From Vanilla planifolia (taxonomy: Eukaryota > Streptophyta > Magnoliopsida > Asparagales > Orchidaceae), in NCBI GenBank assembly GCA_023846275.1, contig JAIUJO010000143.1, positions 1,034,001-1,098,000 of the forward strand: a stretch of DNA of 64,000 bases. Reading direction: 5' to 3'. Shown one piece after another: positions 11,211 to 24,504 of the stretch; positions within the stretch are counted from its first letter, which is position 1, and each line of letters begins with the position of its first letter. The position numbers and the translations under genes are program-made. The notes beneath the pieces were generated by a model, which searched no databases, was not told the DNA's origin, and saw only the letters and a program-made list of their open reading frames with translations.

Positions 11211-14200
11211 TAGCTTCTTTTTTTTCATTTTTTAACTTCTAAAAAGTATTTGCTCTACTTTTTCTTTGGCAAAACAGGTTTTCTTATCACTTTTTATTGA
11301 TGTTGTGTTATGAATATATTTGTAATATTATCTATTTTGTGTCCTTATTTATTTTATTTCCTTCAATTTTTTTCCTTTTTTTAACTCTGCTTATTCATTA
11401 AGTTTGTAATTATTGTCAAATTGTTTTTTATATGTTATATAATTTGAATAATATATATGTTTAATAACATAAATAACTTTTTAGCTTTTGCTATGTTAAA
11501 TTTTCATAGTTTTAATAGTAAATTTTATTTTCCTTATATTATCATTTTTTTATTATTTCAATTAGTTTAGATGTTTTGGTATAACAATATTTTTTCTTTG
11601 CTCAACAAATACCATTATATTGGGACAATCATAGGCTTACCTCGCTAGCAAAATAAGTAACAAAAAAATGTAAATAGAGCAAATGCTATTATCATTTTAT
11701 TATCTTAATGATATTTTACTAATTTTATTTCACTTATATGTTGATTTACTTTACATATTTCTTACCTTCCAAATAAAAATTTAATTATTTATTAATAAAT
11801 TATAAAAAAGATTTGGATATTTTAAATATTAAATCTCAGTTTACAAAAAAAAATAAATAATATTACAATTTTATTAAAAAGGTAAAATTGTCAAAAAATA
11901 TTATGGTTGAAGCAATTTTTAAAATATTAAAATAGATTACAAATAAATAAAATGAAATATTTTATATATAACAAATTCAGGAAAAATAATCTAGTTCAAT
12001 CAAAGATGTCCATAATGTATTTTAAGAAAATTAAAAATAATAAGATTTGATACTATTTGAAATATTTGAATAAAACTACAAATTCAGGATAAAAAATTAT
12101 AGGTATTAACTAAAATTTTTGTTTAAATAAAAGTAATAAAAAAATATTATAAAGATAATACTATTTTTTAAATCTATCATACTTTAAAGGTTATTTTGCT
12201 AAGATCTAAAATTTTAAAATTTTAATAAAGAAATTCAAAGAAAAATATACAAGCAAAATTTATTATTTAAAAAAATGAAAATATTGAGTAAAAGAACTAA
12301 TGAGCTTAATTAAATAAAACTAAAAAATTGTTCTATACAAAACTAAATACTAAACATATTAAATAAGAAAAATATGTTGAAGATAGTAAATTAAATATTA
12401 TAACAAAAGCATATATTAAATCCATTTCAATAAAAAATTTGTGTGACAGAAATTGGCAAATCATTAAGAAATAAGTGTACCTCAATTTTTAAACAATCTG
12501 TATAATATATTAAAAAGTTATTTATGTTATTAAATCATCACAAATATGCCAATATAAAAGAATAAAAAAGTTGCAAAAATATTTACACCATTAAAAGTGA
12601 ATCAAATAATTATCGCCGAATTCTTTAGAAATGAACAAAAAATTTCTTAGTAATTGCAGGCCAAAAACATGCTGAGTTAAAAATTTTGAAATAATTAAGA
12701 GAAATATGATTATTAAAATAATTGAATAATTTAATGTTTGATCATTGCATCCAATATATGAGGTAGTCACAACAAAGCTTCTATAAAAAATAATCCAAAT
12801 AAATAAACAAATAAATAAACAGATTTATAATTTTAAAAACATTAGGCATAATGATTAATAAAAATTTTCAAAATGGTTGAAAAATTACAATTGTATATGG
12901 ATGATAAATATAAAATATTGGGAAAATAGAAAATTATTATCAATAAAATTAAAAAAACTTTATGTGATTAATTACAAATCACTTCCCATTTAATGAGATA
13001 AAAGAGAACAAAAGAAAAAAAATCTTAGTAAGCAATTTCTATGTATTCAAAAGCACTTTAGCTATGTCTTAAGAAAATAATATAGTAAAATATAAGTTCA
13101 TATAAAATGTATTTAATTTTTTTTTTGATAATTTCAAATTCTAAAAAATGTGACAATATAAAATATTCAAAAATATTTTTATATCTCCCAAAAGGCTAAT
13201 TTTTATTTAAAAATTAAAATTAAATATCAAAAAAATATTGCATTATTCATGAATAACCTTTTACAAATATAAGGAACTCATAGTTGATAAAGATTGTCGC
13301 ATAAAAAATAATGAAACAAAAATATAAAGTTTCGTAAGATTGCAAATCTATAAAAATATAAATAATGTATCGTTACCCTAAAAAAGTGCTATAAGTAAAT
13401 CTAATATTTTCAAGCACAATAAAAAATTCCTAAAGAAACAACTAGCAAAAACTTTCCATTGCAAATAAAAATAATCAATGAAATTATAAATAATAAGAAT
13501 CAATAATTCACCAAAATACTAAAGGAGATATAATTTATATATGTATAATATTTTCACAAGAAATATTTTTCATATTGGTTGCTCTTAAATTTCGAAATAT
13601 ATAGAAAATTAACAATATTTTTTGAGAAAACTTTTTTTAAGAATTTTAATAAAAAGAGTTCATAATTAAAAAATAATACCATTTCAAAAAATATATATAA
13701 AATTACAATTAATTGAAAAAAAATTCAAATTTACTAATGCTTTTCATTTTTTTTTCAAGAAAAAATTTATTTAAAAGCATTTTAATATTAAATATATAAA
13801 TAAGAATATCTTAATGATTAAAATCATTTAGATTGAGTGATGTAAGCCAATCAATTTAAGAAATTTAACATGTGAACATACATGTTATAATATATATTAA
13901 ATAATTCAAAGTTATGTGAAATGGTTTCGATTCGAATAAAAATACCATAGATTATAAAAATTATCTAAATTATTGGTACAAAATATTAAAAGAATTTATA
14001 TTATTTGAAAAAAAATATAGAAAAAAATTATTCTATACATAAGTAAGATAAGCATTAGGAATAATGCATCAACAAATAGATTTTCTATCAACACATTATA
14101 ATAAATAGCAATCACTATTAACTATTTTTAAATATTTAAAACTTATTTAGTTGAACTAGTAGTTGGCTAAATAAAACGTCCTAAATTTAAATAAAAAATA

Positions 14201-14399
14201 AAAAAATAAGTAATACATGGTAATTATAAAAATGAACTTAAAATATTTGGTAAATTTACACAAAACATTACAAAGTTGCACAATAACGTAAGTAAAAAAA
14301 ATATCTTATTGTTGTTATTAAATCATAAAACATATAGAGATAATTATGATATTTAAATATTTAATATATAAGAAACCATCCATAACTTAGTTGTTAAAG
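11211..14399. other. Very AT-rich unassigned DNA
   Basis: This stretch is extremely AT-rich, with frequent A and T homopolymers and no open frame of note. It is T-rich on the plus strand to about 11,780 and A-rich from about 11,800 on. Short AAAT-type runs occur near 12,799-12,830. No gene, RNA or mobile element could be identified. Confidence 0.5.
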
Positions 14400-14639
14400 T
14401 TATCCTCTATATGAAAAGCTAAATAAGTGTGAAAAATGATTAATTTATTTATAATAAAATTGTTAAAATCAAAAGTTTATAACACTTCAATAATTATTTT
14501 ACACATGCAACAAATTGGTCTTATCCTCTATATGAAAAGTTAAATATGTTTGAAAAAAATAAGTTTAATTATAATAAAATTGTTAAAATCCAAAGTATAT
14601 AACACTTAAATAATTAATGTATGCATGCAAAAAATTGGT
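14400..14639 (+). repeat. Tandem duplication, period 121 bp
   Basis: Two copies lie head to tail: 14,400-14,519 and 14,521-14,639. Both start TTATCCTCTATATGAAAAG, share TATAATAAAATTGTTAAAAT in the middle, and end with CATGCAA followed by an AAATTGGT word. They differ by scattered substitutions and small indels, so the duplication is neither new nor extremely old. No third copy is visible on either side. Confidence 0.9.
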
Positions 14640-15283
14640 GCAGCCATCTCATCAATAATAAAAAGATGTTTTTTATGTATGTTATCGTGCAACATTGTAA
14701 TGCATTGCATAAATACAATGAATATTTTAAATATGACACTTTTATCTAGAATCAAAGTGATTAAATATCAATGGGTAAAAGCATTTTAGGAACATATTAT
14801 GACTTCTTTATATTGACCTTAAACCGTAGTGGAACAATAAATTTTTTTAAAACCTTTATAGATAATTTTAATTTTTTCTTTCAAATACTTCAAATTTTAT
14901 AATCAAAGTGTTTACTAATGTCTTGTTGAGCTTAGTAATGACTAGATTTTTTTGAAGTAAAGACTGCTGCATAAATAGTGAACACAATTTGATGGCTTAA
15001 CCCTTTGACTTTAGAGTCTGAGATAATGATAATTCTTGAGTGGCAAATCTATAAAGAATTTATTTTTAAATATTTATGGTTAGCATATTAAACCGTTAAT
15101 TTTTTGGTAATTGTGGTGTATAAAACTATCAATCTTATATGTATATGTGAATTTGGTTTAAAATGTACTTCATTTGAAGGCATTTATGTTCTTGAAAATC
15201 TTATAAATATTCAAATATTTTTTCATATATAAATTCTTTTATTATTATGAAAAAAACTTTTTTCATAAGCACACTTCAACTAC
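14640..15283. other. Unassigned AT-rich DNA
   Basis: No open frame, repeat or RNA gene could be supported. Composition is similar to the sequence to its left, becoming slightly T-rich toward 15,250. Confidence 0.5.
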
Positions 15284-15600
15284 CGAGCTCGAAGGGCTCA
15301 GGTCAATTGAATTGTACCACCTAGGGGCATTGGCCTTAGGCATCTCCAAAGGCTAAGAACTCATCGAATCTAATACAGGTTAAGCTCGTATTAGTGAAGT
15401 CATTTTGCTGTTGTAGTCTCTGGGTCAATTGGTCTAGTGCATTACTCATGAACCAAGTTAGTAGAAAGAAGTGCAGATAGACAAATTAATTTGTTTAAGT
15501 AAATCAGGTTTGTTAAGACTCATAGATTTGTGCTAGTGACTAAGAGCATCACTTCTCAACAATGCTAAGGGTAGCCACCCCAATAAGTCGATTATAATAT
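15284..15600. other. Less AT-rich island of unknown origin
   Basis: This block of about 320 bp stands out from its surroundings by its higher GC content and complex sequence, with words such as GAGCTCGAAGGGCTCAGG, CCTAGGGGCATTGG and CTCTGGGTCAATTGG. It has no long open frame. It looks like a piece of a dispersed repeat or an eroded transposon terminus rather than a gene. I looked for the A and B boxes of a tRNA-derived SINE and found nothing convincing on either strand. Confidence 0.4.
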
Positions 15601-16799
15601 GTAGTTGATGTATTATAGCTACGAAATCCCTAAACTATTTCAAAATATACGATTAAATAAAAGTTATTGCAAAACTTGTGATTTGTACACTGATGTGCAT
15701 TTTTGCAATCGAACAGTCCAGAACAAAGTTCTATCTACATAATGTTGGACTAGAAGAAGTTAATCAACACAACCATTGATGAACAAAGATCTATCTACAT
15801 TCCTAACCTAAAATAATCTGAGTAGAAATTGATCAAGTTTTTCACCTAGATTCTTTATTTGTCTACCAATTTTAGTTTTCCAAAGTCTTTTATGTCTTGT
15901 AAATCTACCTCTTTGTTTCGATGCATAATTTCAAACACCACTTGAGTACATTCGATTACAACTAAGTTTCCTTTTTAAATAGCTTATGGGCTTATCTATT
16001 TGAAGAATATTATGAAAAGATATCCTCCACTATCTTTGTTTCTAATCTCCAATTCCTATCTAGCTACTGATGTAACTCTACAACAAAAATATGCCTAAGT
16101 TTTCATATTTGGGTTTCTTGTTATTGAAAAGTGCAATAATATTTTATTCAAAACTTGTTTGATAATAAATCTATTCAAACATTTAGTTTATTAGGATGAC
16201 TTAATTATTATGGCATTATCATTTTGAGATATTATATCACCAAAGAAAAAGTAAAATTATCTACTATTATTTTAATGAGTAGATAAAAATTGTTATATAT
16301 ATAACATAGAGGAAGCTCAATATAATTGAATGATATATGTTGTATTCAAAAAAAATAGAATGAACTTTAATACATTTGTCCTCATGCCATATTGATAGCA
16401 AGAAGTTATTAACATAAACTAGCTTGGTGATGTAAGGAAGATAAAAAGAACAACATTTTTAGGTAGAGTTGTTAAATTAGACCTAATTGAAAATGAGAGT
16501 TTCTACCTTAAAAATTAATATTTTACCAATTAAGGAAACATTTTTTTTGCAAAAAGAAATAGTTTCGATATATGTTGACAAAATAATAAGGCTCATGCAG
16601 TATGGCAAATCCTATTATATTACATAAGGATTCCAAACTTACATCATACTTTTTTAAAAGGTTGTGTGATACATATTATAAGAATCTTCTATTTAAGACA
16701 ACATTCTAGGCTAAAATAGAAGTCAATAAAATAAAATATTTAAAACAATTAAGAATATGTCAAATCTATGACAATTAGGTTTTTGATGTAGTTAGGATA
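15601..16799. other. Unassigned AT-rich DNA
   Basis: The 15,600-16,100 part has slightly more complex sequence, possibly old coding sequence, with no recognisable motif. The rest is plain AT-rich DNA leading into the segmental duplication. Nothing more can be supported. Confidence 0.45.
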
Positions 16800-19302
16800 A
16801 GTATTTGATTAAATGAAATTTCCAAATGCATATTTTTTTATAATATGACAAAGACTATTATATGAAAGAACTAGTAATATTGATAGAAGTCAAATATGGT
16901 AGAACAAATGAAAATAAACCCTAAATAATAATTTTTCTTCAAATTGAAAAGGATATGCCATAAAAAATACCAAAACATTTTAAAAATAATATTAATTCAA
17001 CTCTAAGGGAATTTTTAAGGAAATATTATAAAAAATCCAAATGATTTTAAAAATATATGAATTATTTACTTTGATAAACCACACTTGGAGTAGTTTTTTT
17101 AAATTTATTGTAAAACAATTACAAGTCATTTGCAATGGAAAGTGTAGAAAATAGTAATTTTTGTAACGTTTTTGTCACAAAGGATATCTAATATTTGAAA
17201 AATTATGTACCAAATGAGGAGAATTATGAGAGGTAAGCAATTAATAACAAAGACATTATAGTTGGGATTGAAATGGAAAATTATTATAAAGGCTAGGAAG
17301 AGGAAGACAAATCAGATAATTGTTAAGGTGCCTTTAAAGAAGGAGAAGGAACATGTTTCATGATTATATGATGCTTTTTTGATGAAGGAATGTTAGTCAC
17401 CTCTTGAAGTTGGGTTTAATTTTCTAAAGAAAATAGTAATGATCCATGTCAATACGTATGTCACACAAGACATTTAATATTTTTAATAATACTTTCACAT
17501 GTCCTAAGGGGTGTTTGAAATGGTAAAGCCTTGAGGCAGATAAGACATTATCGCAAGTGGGTACCAAATGGTCCCATAAATGGATATAGAATGGACCAAA
17601 AATTTTATGATAATTTTATAGAGCATTTGATGGTTTAATGTATTATGTTGTTGACCCTTAGTCGTGGTACTTTGTTTGATAAAAACAAATCCTAAGAATT
17701 ACTAATAAATTTGTTAAAGATAATTTGCAAATTTAAGAAAGCTGATGCTTGTGTTCGTAAAAGAATTTAAAAAGGAAGAGGAGTTATGGTTTGAATTTAA
17801 CAAAGAGATTTACTTTAAATTTAATTTTTGTTATTTTAATTTTACTTTGATTAAATGTTAAGATTTATTAAAATTACTCATACATGGTACTAAAATTTAG
17901 TCTTATTTAAATTAATCATCATTAAAAAGTATTAGGATTCTTAAATTTTTTTCTTATTTTTACCATCAAAAAATCATTTTATTCTTATCATAACTTTCAA
18001 AATTTTATTTCCAAAACTTGTTGCAAAAAGTGTATTTTAATTACAAAAATAAATTTGTAAAAAAAAATAATATATTTATAACAACAGAAAAACATATTAC
18101 GAAAAAGAACCAAAAATCTTAGTTAGAGCATAGTTCTTGAATAAAGCTAATAATTTTTATCATGTCAATAAAATAACTCTCAAACCTATGAAACAATTTT
18201 GATTCATTCATAACTCAATAATTCAAACATAACTTACCTCCATAGAATAGCAAGGGGTAGACAAACTAAAAAATAATGCAAAATGTGCAATGTCAAAAAG
18301 CTCTAATAAAGCCATAATAATCCATGTAATGCTAACAAAACCTATATCCATTCACACGATTGTGCTGAAAATTGTGGGAGTGCTTTTTCTATCCAATCAC
18401 ACAATTATGTAATCGAATGATTCTAATCTCATCCACTTTTATAAACACCTATTTAGATCCTCATATTCAATCACATAAATTTGGGATATCACAATTCATG
18501 TTTTATCTACACTTATGAGCTAAATCTAATAATAAAATCATGACAGATTTAGTGGTTCAAATAACACCCTAATTTCTAGACAATGCTTTTAATCTTACCC
18601 ATCCAATTTAGAAGTTTTTACAATCAAATGATCTAAGAGCCTTTAGATCGAGTGGCTTCTATGTAGTTAGTCATTGTAGATATTTCAATTTTTATAATTT
18701 GTTCATTAAAAAATTTGGAGGTGTTTTTAATTTAAACAATAATGACTAGTTGGTTAATTTGGCAAGTGGTTTTAGTTATTTAAAATGTTTATAAATTAGT
18801 GAATTCTTAAACAGGATAGACTGATGCAATTTTTACAAAATCTAAAAAAAACTTTTTAAGTCATGATATTCAAACATTTTGTTGTCAATGCTTATTGAAA
18901 TTTTCTTATGGTACATTCTTCAATTGCCAAACTAATAATCTCTACTCCTTCTCAAAGAAGCTAAGTTCTCAATTTATTTAATTATAGTTGATTTAATTAA
19001 AACACCTATTTCTTAAAAACTTTTCATCAAGCATAAGATTTTTTTTATTAATTTACTTTTTTTTGTCATGGAATTTTCTTATCTATAACTAGGTTTATTA
19101 TGTTGTATGATCACAGAAATGTTTTTTTTTTATTATTTTGTTATGAGGGTTTAGCTCTTACGAGAAAATCCTTTATATAGTAAAAATAGTATCTCAATTA
19201 CATTGAAATGTGTTGGACCTAAAATGGTTTACGATCTCAAATCTAATAACCAAAATTAACTATTATATATTGCAACATTAATTAATGAATTCAAGCTAAA
19301 AT

Positions 19303-19305
<3 letters not shown>
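16800..19305 (+). repeat. Segmental duplication, unit A copy 1
   Basis: This unit aligns over nearly its whole length with 21,880-24,455, about 5.14 kb downstream in the same orientation. Shared landmarks include GAAAGAACTA (16,864), GAGTAGTTTTTTT (17,087), AAAGAAGGAGAAGGAAC (17,334), TGGTCCCATA and the AATCCAT..GTGGGA zone. Both copies end at a long AT dinucleotide run. By eye the copies differ by many substitutions and indels, so the duplication is old. Positions 17,646-18,971 are the core also found in unit B. Confidence 0.85.
17646..18971 (+). mobile_element. Core repeat copy 1 (candidate solo LTR fossil)
   Basis: This stretch of about 1.33 kb starts TGTTGTTGACCC and ends TTCTCA. It is the part of unit A that also matches unit B (19,910-21,263), while the sequence on either side differs between A and B. 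An element with the same ends at two unrelated sites suggests two insertions, and TG...CA ends with a length of 1.3 kb suit an LTR. The early phrase TTTGTTTGAT..AACAAA.CCTAAG is like that near the start of many plant LTRs. No target-site duplication was found, so the family is open. It is an old copy with no coding capacity. Confidence 0.4.

Positions 19306-19346
<41 letters not shown>
19306..19346. repeat. (AT)n microsatellite
   Basis: An uninterrupted AT dinucleotide run of about 41 bp lies at the junction between units A and B. A similar run sits at the same place in the second dimer copy, so the microsatellite was probably there before the segment was duplicated. A short (AAAT) run follows at 19,386-19,406. 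Confidence 0.95.
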
Positions 19347-19350
<4 letters not shown>

Positions 19351-21270
19351 GAATAGGTTTTGAAAACTAAATTTTAAAAATTAAAAAATAAATAAATAAA
19401 TAAATAGAAATTGTCAAAAAAATCTTAAAAAAAAGTTATAAATCAAATTATGATTGGTGCTAAACCTTAATCTTTCATAACCATAATCCATTGTAAAAAA
19501 TTTTAAGCCATCCATTACAAAAGATATCTTAAATAACAAATTTTTGTAATAGTTAGAAAGAAAGAATTAAATATATTTGAAAGAAATTATGCAAGTCTTA
19601 GATAATTAGTTATAAGTATAATGTGAACATAATAGACCTAAGGAAATTGATTAGTTGCTGATAATTTCAAAAAATTATAAATTTGTGAATAGTTTACTAA
19701 ATATAGATTAACCCTCTTTAAGTGATGAAAAAGTTTGGGGGAATAAAAATTGAAAGATTAAAATGTGCATAAATTATTAGGGAACATTAATCTTGGCTAG
19801 CATACATGTTAGGGAGCTTATCTTTAATTTGTATACATTTTATTTTAATAAATAATTTATGTTCCAATGAATTTTATTAAAAGTTTTGTTATCATCAAGA
19901 AAAAGAGATTGTTATGTTCAACCCTTGTCCTAATGTTTTGTTTGATGAACATAATCCTTAACTATTAACAATGAATTTGCTTAAATAAATTTTAAGTTTT
20001 GGATAGATGACACTTCTGTTCAGGGTAACATTGAAAGGAAAGAAGAGCAAAGGTGAAGTTTTGTGACAATCATTTTTGTTGGATTGACAAATAACTAAGA
20101 AATAATTTTAATTTAATTCTAGAAATTATAATTTTAATCTTATTAGAATGTTAAGTTTGATTAAAATAAGTCTTTGAAGGCAGAAAAGAAAAATTTTATT
20201 TAAATTAATCGTTTTAGAAATAATATTTCGATTCAAAAATGTGGATCAAAAGTTAACCATCTAAAGAATTATTTTATTCTTAATTATATCATTAGAATTT
20301 TTATATCAATAACTTATTTTAAAAAGTAGTATAATTGTAAAAATTAATTTTTAAAAAACAAATATAATTAAAATAACAAAAAAAATCTATTACTATTAAT
20401 AATCAAAAGTGTTTTTCTTTAGCATAGCTCCTAAATGTGGGAAGCTGGGTTTATCAGAATGATAAAATAACATCAAAACTCATCAAATAACGTTGGCTCA
20501 ACACATAAACTCACATATCCAAATTTAATAGTTTATGAGTGTATTAGCAATAAGGGATATCACTTTAGAGTGAGCTAAGGGTTCACTAAACCCATTAAAT
20601 GCACTTATTATGTGGCATAAGAGAATTCTTGTAAAGCAATAACAATCCATCATTCATCCAATGTGGGACTAGAAAGTGTAACCATTTTGCTTGACTATAC
20701 TCAAATTATTATAACGATTCTATCATCTAATCATGCAATTATGTAATCAAATGATCAAAATCTCATTAGTCTTTTAAGAACACAAAATTAAATATGTTGA
20801 ACAATAATGTAATTTCATAATCGATCAGTTCTTGTTTTATCCATGCATAAGAGATAGATCTTGTCATTATATCATAATTTAGATATACTAGTCCAGATCA
20901 AATAATGCTTGTTTAATCCAAGCCATCTGATCATGTTTTTTCATGATCAAACAATCTAGGTGCCTTTAGATCGAGCAGTTCTAGTGTAATAACTATTTTA
21001 CCATTATTTAAAAACATTAGGATTTTCATAATTTATCCGTAATGACTAATTTATTAGTTTGGTAAGTACTTTTGTTAATAAAAAAATGTTTATAAAAAAG
21101 TGAATTCTTCAATAAAATTTATTGATGAATTTTTAAAAAATTTAAAAAAAAATTCAAGTGATGACATTTAGGCTGTTAGCACCCAATGCTCATAATCATA
21201 TCCATATGCTTTGTTCATCACATGACAAACTTGTAATGTTTACTTTCTTCTCAAAGGAGTTCATTTAGAA
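19347..21270 (+). repeat. Segmental duplication, unit B copy 1
   Basis: This unit aligns in the same orientation with 24,501-25,790. Shared landmarks include the CCATTACAAAAGATA / CCATAACATAAGATA words, TTGATAATTTCA-type words, GTTTTGTTATCA (19,884) just before the core, and GCACTTATTA.GTGGCATAAG (20,600). Positions 19,910-21,263 form the core that also matches unit A. The first 560 bp has no visible match in unit A. Confidence 0.85.
19910..21263 (+). mobile_element. Core repeat copy 2 (candidate solo LTR fossil)
   Basis: Starts TGTTATGTTCAACCC and ends GAGTTCA, 1,354 bp. It matches cores 1 and 3 along its length, for example at CAATTATGTAATC.AATGAT (20,731) and CCTTTAGATCGAG (20,964). Its 5' flank is shared with core 4 but not with cores 1 and 3, which supports insertion at a separate site before the dimer was copied. 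No open frame. Old and eroded. Confidence 0.4.
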
Positions 21271-21879
21271 ACTATTAAGAGTATCTACATAATCAAAACA
21301 TGAGTTTATAAAGAATAGGTATACTCCATGAAAATTTTGAAAAGACAATTAAGAAAGTGGACTTTTAAGAAGAGGATCTTGTATTCATAAAGGTATGTCT
21401 AATGAAATGCACTATAATGTTTGGAAAATGATGATAATAAAAAATAAAAAATTTTCTTTCTTTATAGGTTATTCAAAACAAATTTTTACATTACTTACAA
21501 GATAGTTTTGCCATTATCATTAGCTAAAGCACATCATGTATTTTGTCTTTCAGTTTTAATAAAACTTGTTGCAAACACTACATATATAGCATAGTGGTGC
21601 ATCCGAGATTGTTTCATTAGGAAAGGCTACTAGGCTTCTTAACGCGAGAAATCAAGCAAATAAGGAAGAAGAGCATCCCATGTTTAATTTACAATGGTAT
21701 GTTATACTAACTAGCAACTATTTGGGAAGTAGAGGAAAAAACACTTTATAAGCATCCCAAAATTTTTTGAAATTGAATGATTAAATTCTTATGTAGAGAA
21801 GTTTATAAATTATTCGAAAGACTTTAAAATTTATTTAATATTTGTTGAATAAATGTAAGTGCTTTTTAAAATTTATTTT
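21271..21879. other. Spacer between the two dimer copies
   Basis: About 600 bp with no match seen to the corresponding flank of the first dimer. The 21,590-21,700 part is somewhat more complex (TAGTGGTGCATCCGAGATTG, CTTCTTAACGCGAGAAATC) and could be a fragment of an inserted element. No open frame of note. Confidence 0.5.
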
Positions 21880-24450
21880 GAATGTGATGAATTGAAATTA
21901 GCATATGAATATTTTTGTATAAGATCAAAACGTCTATAATTTGAAAGAACTAATGATATTGATGAGAACTCATATATGGTAGAAGAAATGAAATGAAACC
22001 CTAAATAAAAATTCTACTTCAAATTGAAATGGATATGTCATAAAAAAACCAACACTTATTGAAAATAATATTAATTTATTTCTAATTGACTTTTTAAAGA
22101 AAAATAACAAAAATGCCAAATGATGATAGAGATGTATTATTTAGGGAAATATATAAAACTTGGAGTAGTTTTTTTTATCAAATTTGTCAAAAAAAACTTT
22201 GAAAGTCATTTGTAATAGAATGTGCAAGAAAATGGACTCCTTATAAGTTTTTGTCACAAGGGATATACTACAAAATAAACATTATGCACCAAATAGGGAA
22301 AATTGTGAGAGGGAAGCAAATAATAACATAGATATTATAGTTTGGAGTGAAATAGAAATTTATTGTAAAGTTTAGGAACAAGGAGACAAATTCAAAAATT
22401 ATGAAAGTGCCATTAAAGAAGGAGAAGGAACAAGTTTGATGAAGTGATTATGTGATACTTTTTTTTATTAAAGCAAGATTAGTCACCTTTTAATTGTGGA
22501 TTTAACTTTCTCAAAAAATTAAAATTGTTTGAAGCCAATATGCTTGAAACACAAGACATTTAATATTCTTAAAAAAAACTTTCATTAGTAATGTACATCC
22601 TAAAGGGAATTTTAGAATGGCAAATTCTTGAGGAAAATGAGACATTATTTAATGTGGGTACTATATGGTCCCATATATTTTTAGAATGGTCCAAAAACAT
22701 TGTAGAAAAAAGATAATGTCATTATCAAATGGTACCCAACATTGTTACGATCATTTCATAGAGTATTGGATTGTTTAATATTTTATGTTGTTGACATTTA
22801 GTCATCATATTTTGTCTAATAACAACAAACCCTAAGAACTATTAATATATTTGTTTCAGTGAATTTGTAGATTTTAGGAAACTGATATTCGTGTTCATGG
22901 GATAATTTAAAGAAGAAGAAGAGTTGTTGTTCGAATTTGACAAAGGGTTTATTTTAAATTTAATTTTAGTTGTTTCAATTTTTTTTTCTTAGATATTAAC
23001 TTCATTTAAGTCACACATACAAAGAGCAAAAGTTAAATTTTATTTAAATTAGTCATCTTAGAAAAGTATTAGGATTCTAAAATCATAATCTTATCTTTAT
23101 CATCAAATGACCATTCAATTCTTATCATACCATTGAAAATCCACTTTAAAAAACCTGTAGTAAGAAGTGTATTTTAATTATAAAAATTAACTACCACAAA
23201 CATAATTATATAATTAAAAAAAATAAATAATCAATATTTCTAAAAAGAACCAAAACTATCAATCAGAGTGTAGTTCGTGAACACAGCTAATAATGCTTAT
23301 CATGTCGATAACATCACTCTCAAACCTGTCGAACAATTTTTGTTCGATTCATCAATCAAGGTCCAAACATACCTTAATTCTTCAACAAAGGAGGGGGTGT
23401 GCAATGCAAAAAGATATGCAAAATGTGTAACAAAGGAAATCTAATAAAGCAATGATAATCCATCATTTATTAAAAGTGGGATTAGAACTTATATCCATTT
23501 CACACCATTATACTAAAAATTATGGGAGTGATTTTTGCTATTTGTATGGACAATTACGTGATCAAATGGTTCTAATCTCATCCACCTTTTAAAGACAACT
23601 ATTTGATATTTTGACCAATCACATAATATTGCGACCACACAATCCATGATTTATCCACATGTAAGAGCAAAATCTAACCATCAGATTATGATTCAGATGT
23701 AATGATCTGGATTAAATCATAATTTGTAAATAGCTATTTTTATTCTAATCCAACAAATTGAGAAGTTTTCATTATGAAATGGTCCAAGAGCCTTCCGATC
23801 GAGTAGCTCCAACATAGTGAGTCTGTTAATTATTGTGAATTTTACAATTTATTAATTAAAAAGTATGGCACATTATTTTAATTAAAATATTTTTAACTAG
23901 CTCATTTTAAAAAGTTTTTTTAGTCATTCGAGAATATTTTTAAATAGGTAAATTCTTGAATAAGATAAACTAATAAAATGTTCTATAAAATATGAAGAAA
24001 CATTTCCAAGTCATCATATCGAAACTTTTAGTGCTCGATGTTCATTAACTCATTTTATGATGCATATTTCAATTGTCACATTAACGATCTCTACTTTCTT
24101 CACAAATATTCTAAGTTCTTAATTTTTATTAATTATAAATCATTTAATTAAAATGCTTATGCTTCATTAAGCTTTCATTTAAGTTTAAGACTTTTATGTC
24201 AAGCAACTTACATTTTGTGTTATCAAAGTATTTTATTCCGTTGCAAAGTTTATTTCATTGTATGTGATAATTGACTCTTTCTATTATTTCATTTTGAGGA
24301 TTTATCTCCTTTGGAAAATAATTAATATGAATGTAAAAAGTACCTCAATTATCCTAAATATGTTGGAGCTAAGATTGATTATGTCCTTTAATTTAACAAC
24401 TAAAATCAAGTATTGTACTTTACAACTTTTATGAATTAATTCCAATTAAA

Positions 24451-24455
<5 letters not shown>
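21880..24455 (+). repeat. Segmental duplication, unit A copy 2
   Basis: The partner of 16,800-19,305, with the same landmarks in the same order and a similar length. Similarity begins abruptly near GATGAATTGAAATTAGCATA and runs to the AT dinucleotide tract. The core occupies 22,786-24,121. Confidence 0.85.
22786..24121 (+). mobile_element. Core repeat copy 3 (candidate solo LTR fossil)
   Basis: Starts TGTTGTTGACATTTAG and ends near TTCTTA, 1,336 bp. It is closest to core 1, with which it shares both flanks; this fits copying of the whole dimer rather than a new insertion. It contains the words AAACCCTAAGAAC, CATGTCGATAACATCACTC and GATCGAGTAGCTCC in the same relative places as the other cores. 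No coding capacity. Confidence 0.4.

Positions 24456-24500
<45 letters not shown>
24456..24500. repeat. (AT)n microsatellite
   Basis: An uninterrupted AT run of about 45 bp at the A/B junction of the second dimer, matching in place the run at 19,306-19,346. Confidence 0.95.

Positions 24501-24504
<4 letters not shown>

Noticed and set aside
15284-15600. tRNA-derived SINE or tRNA gene
   Set aside because: No convincing A and B box pair, no cloverleaf and no A/T tail with target duplication could be found on either strand.
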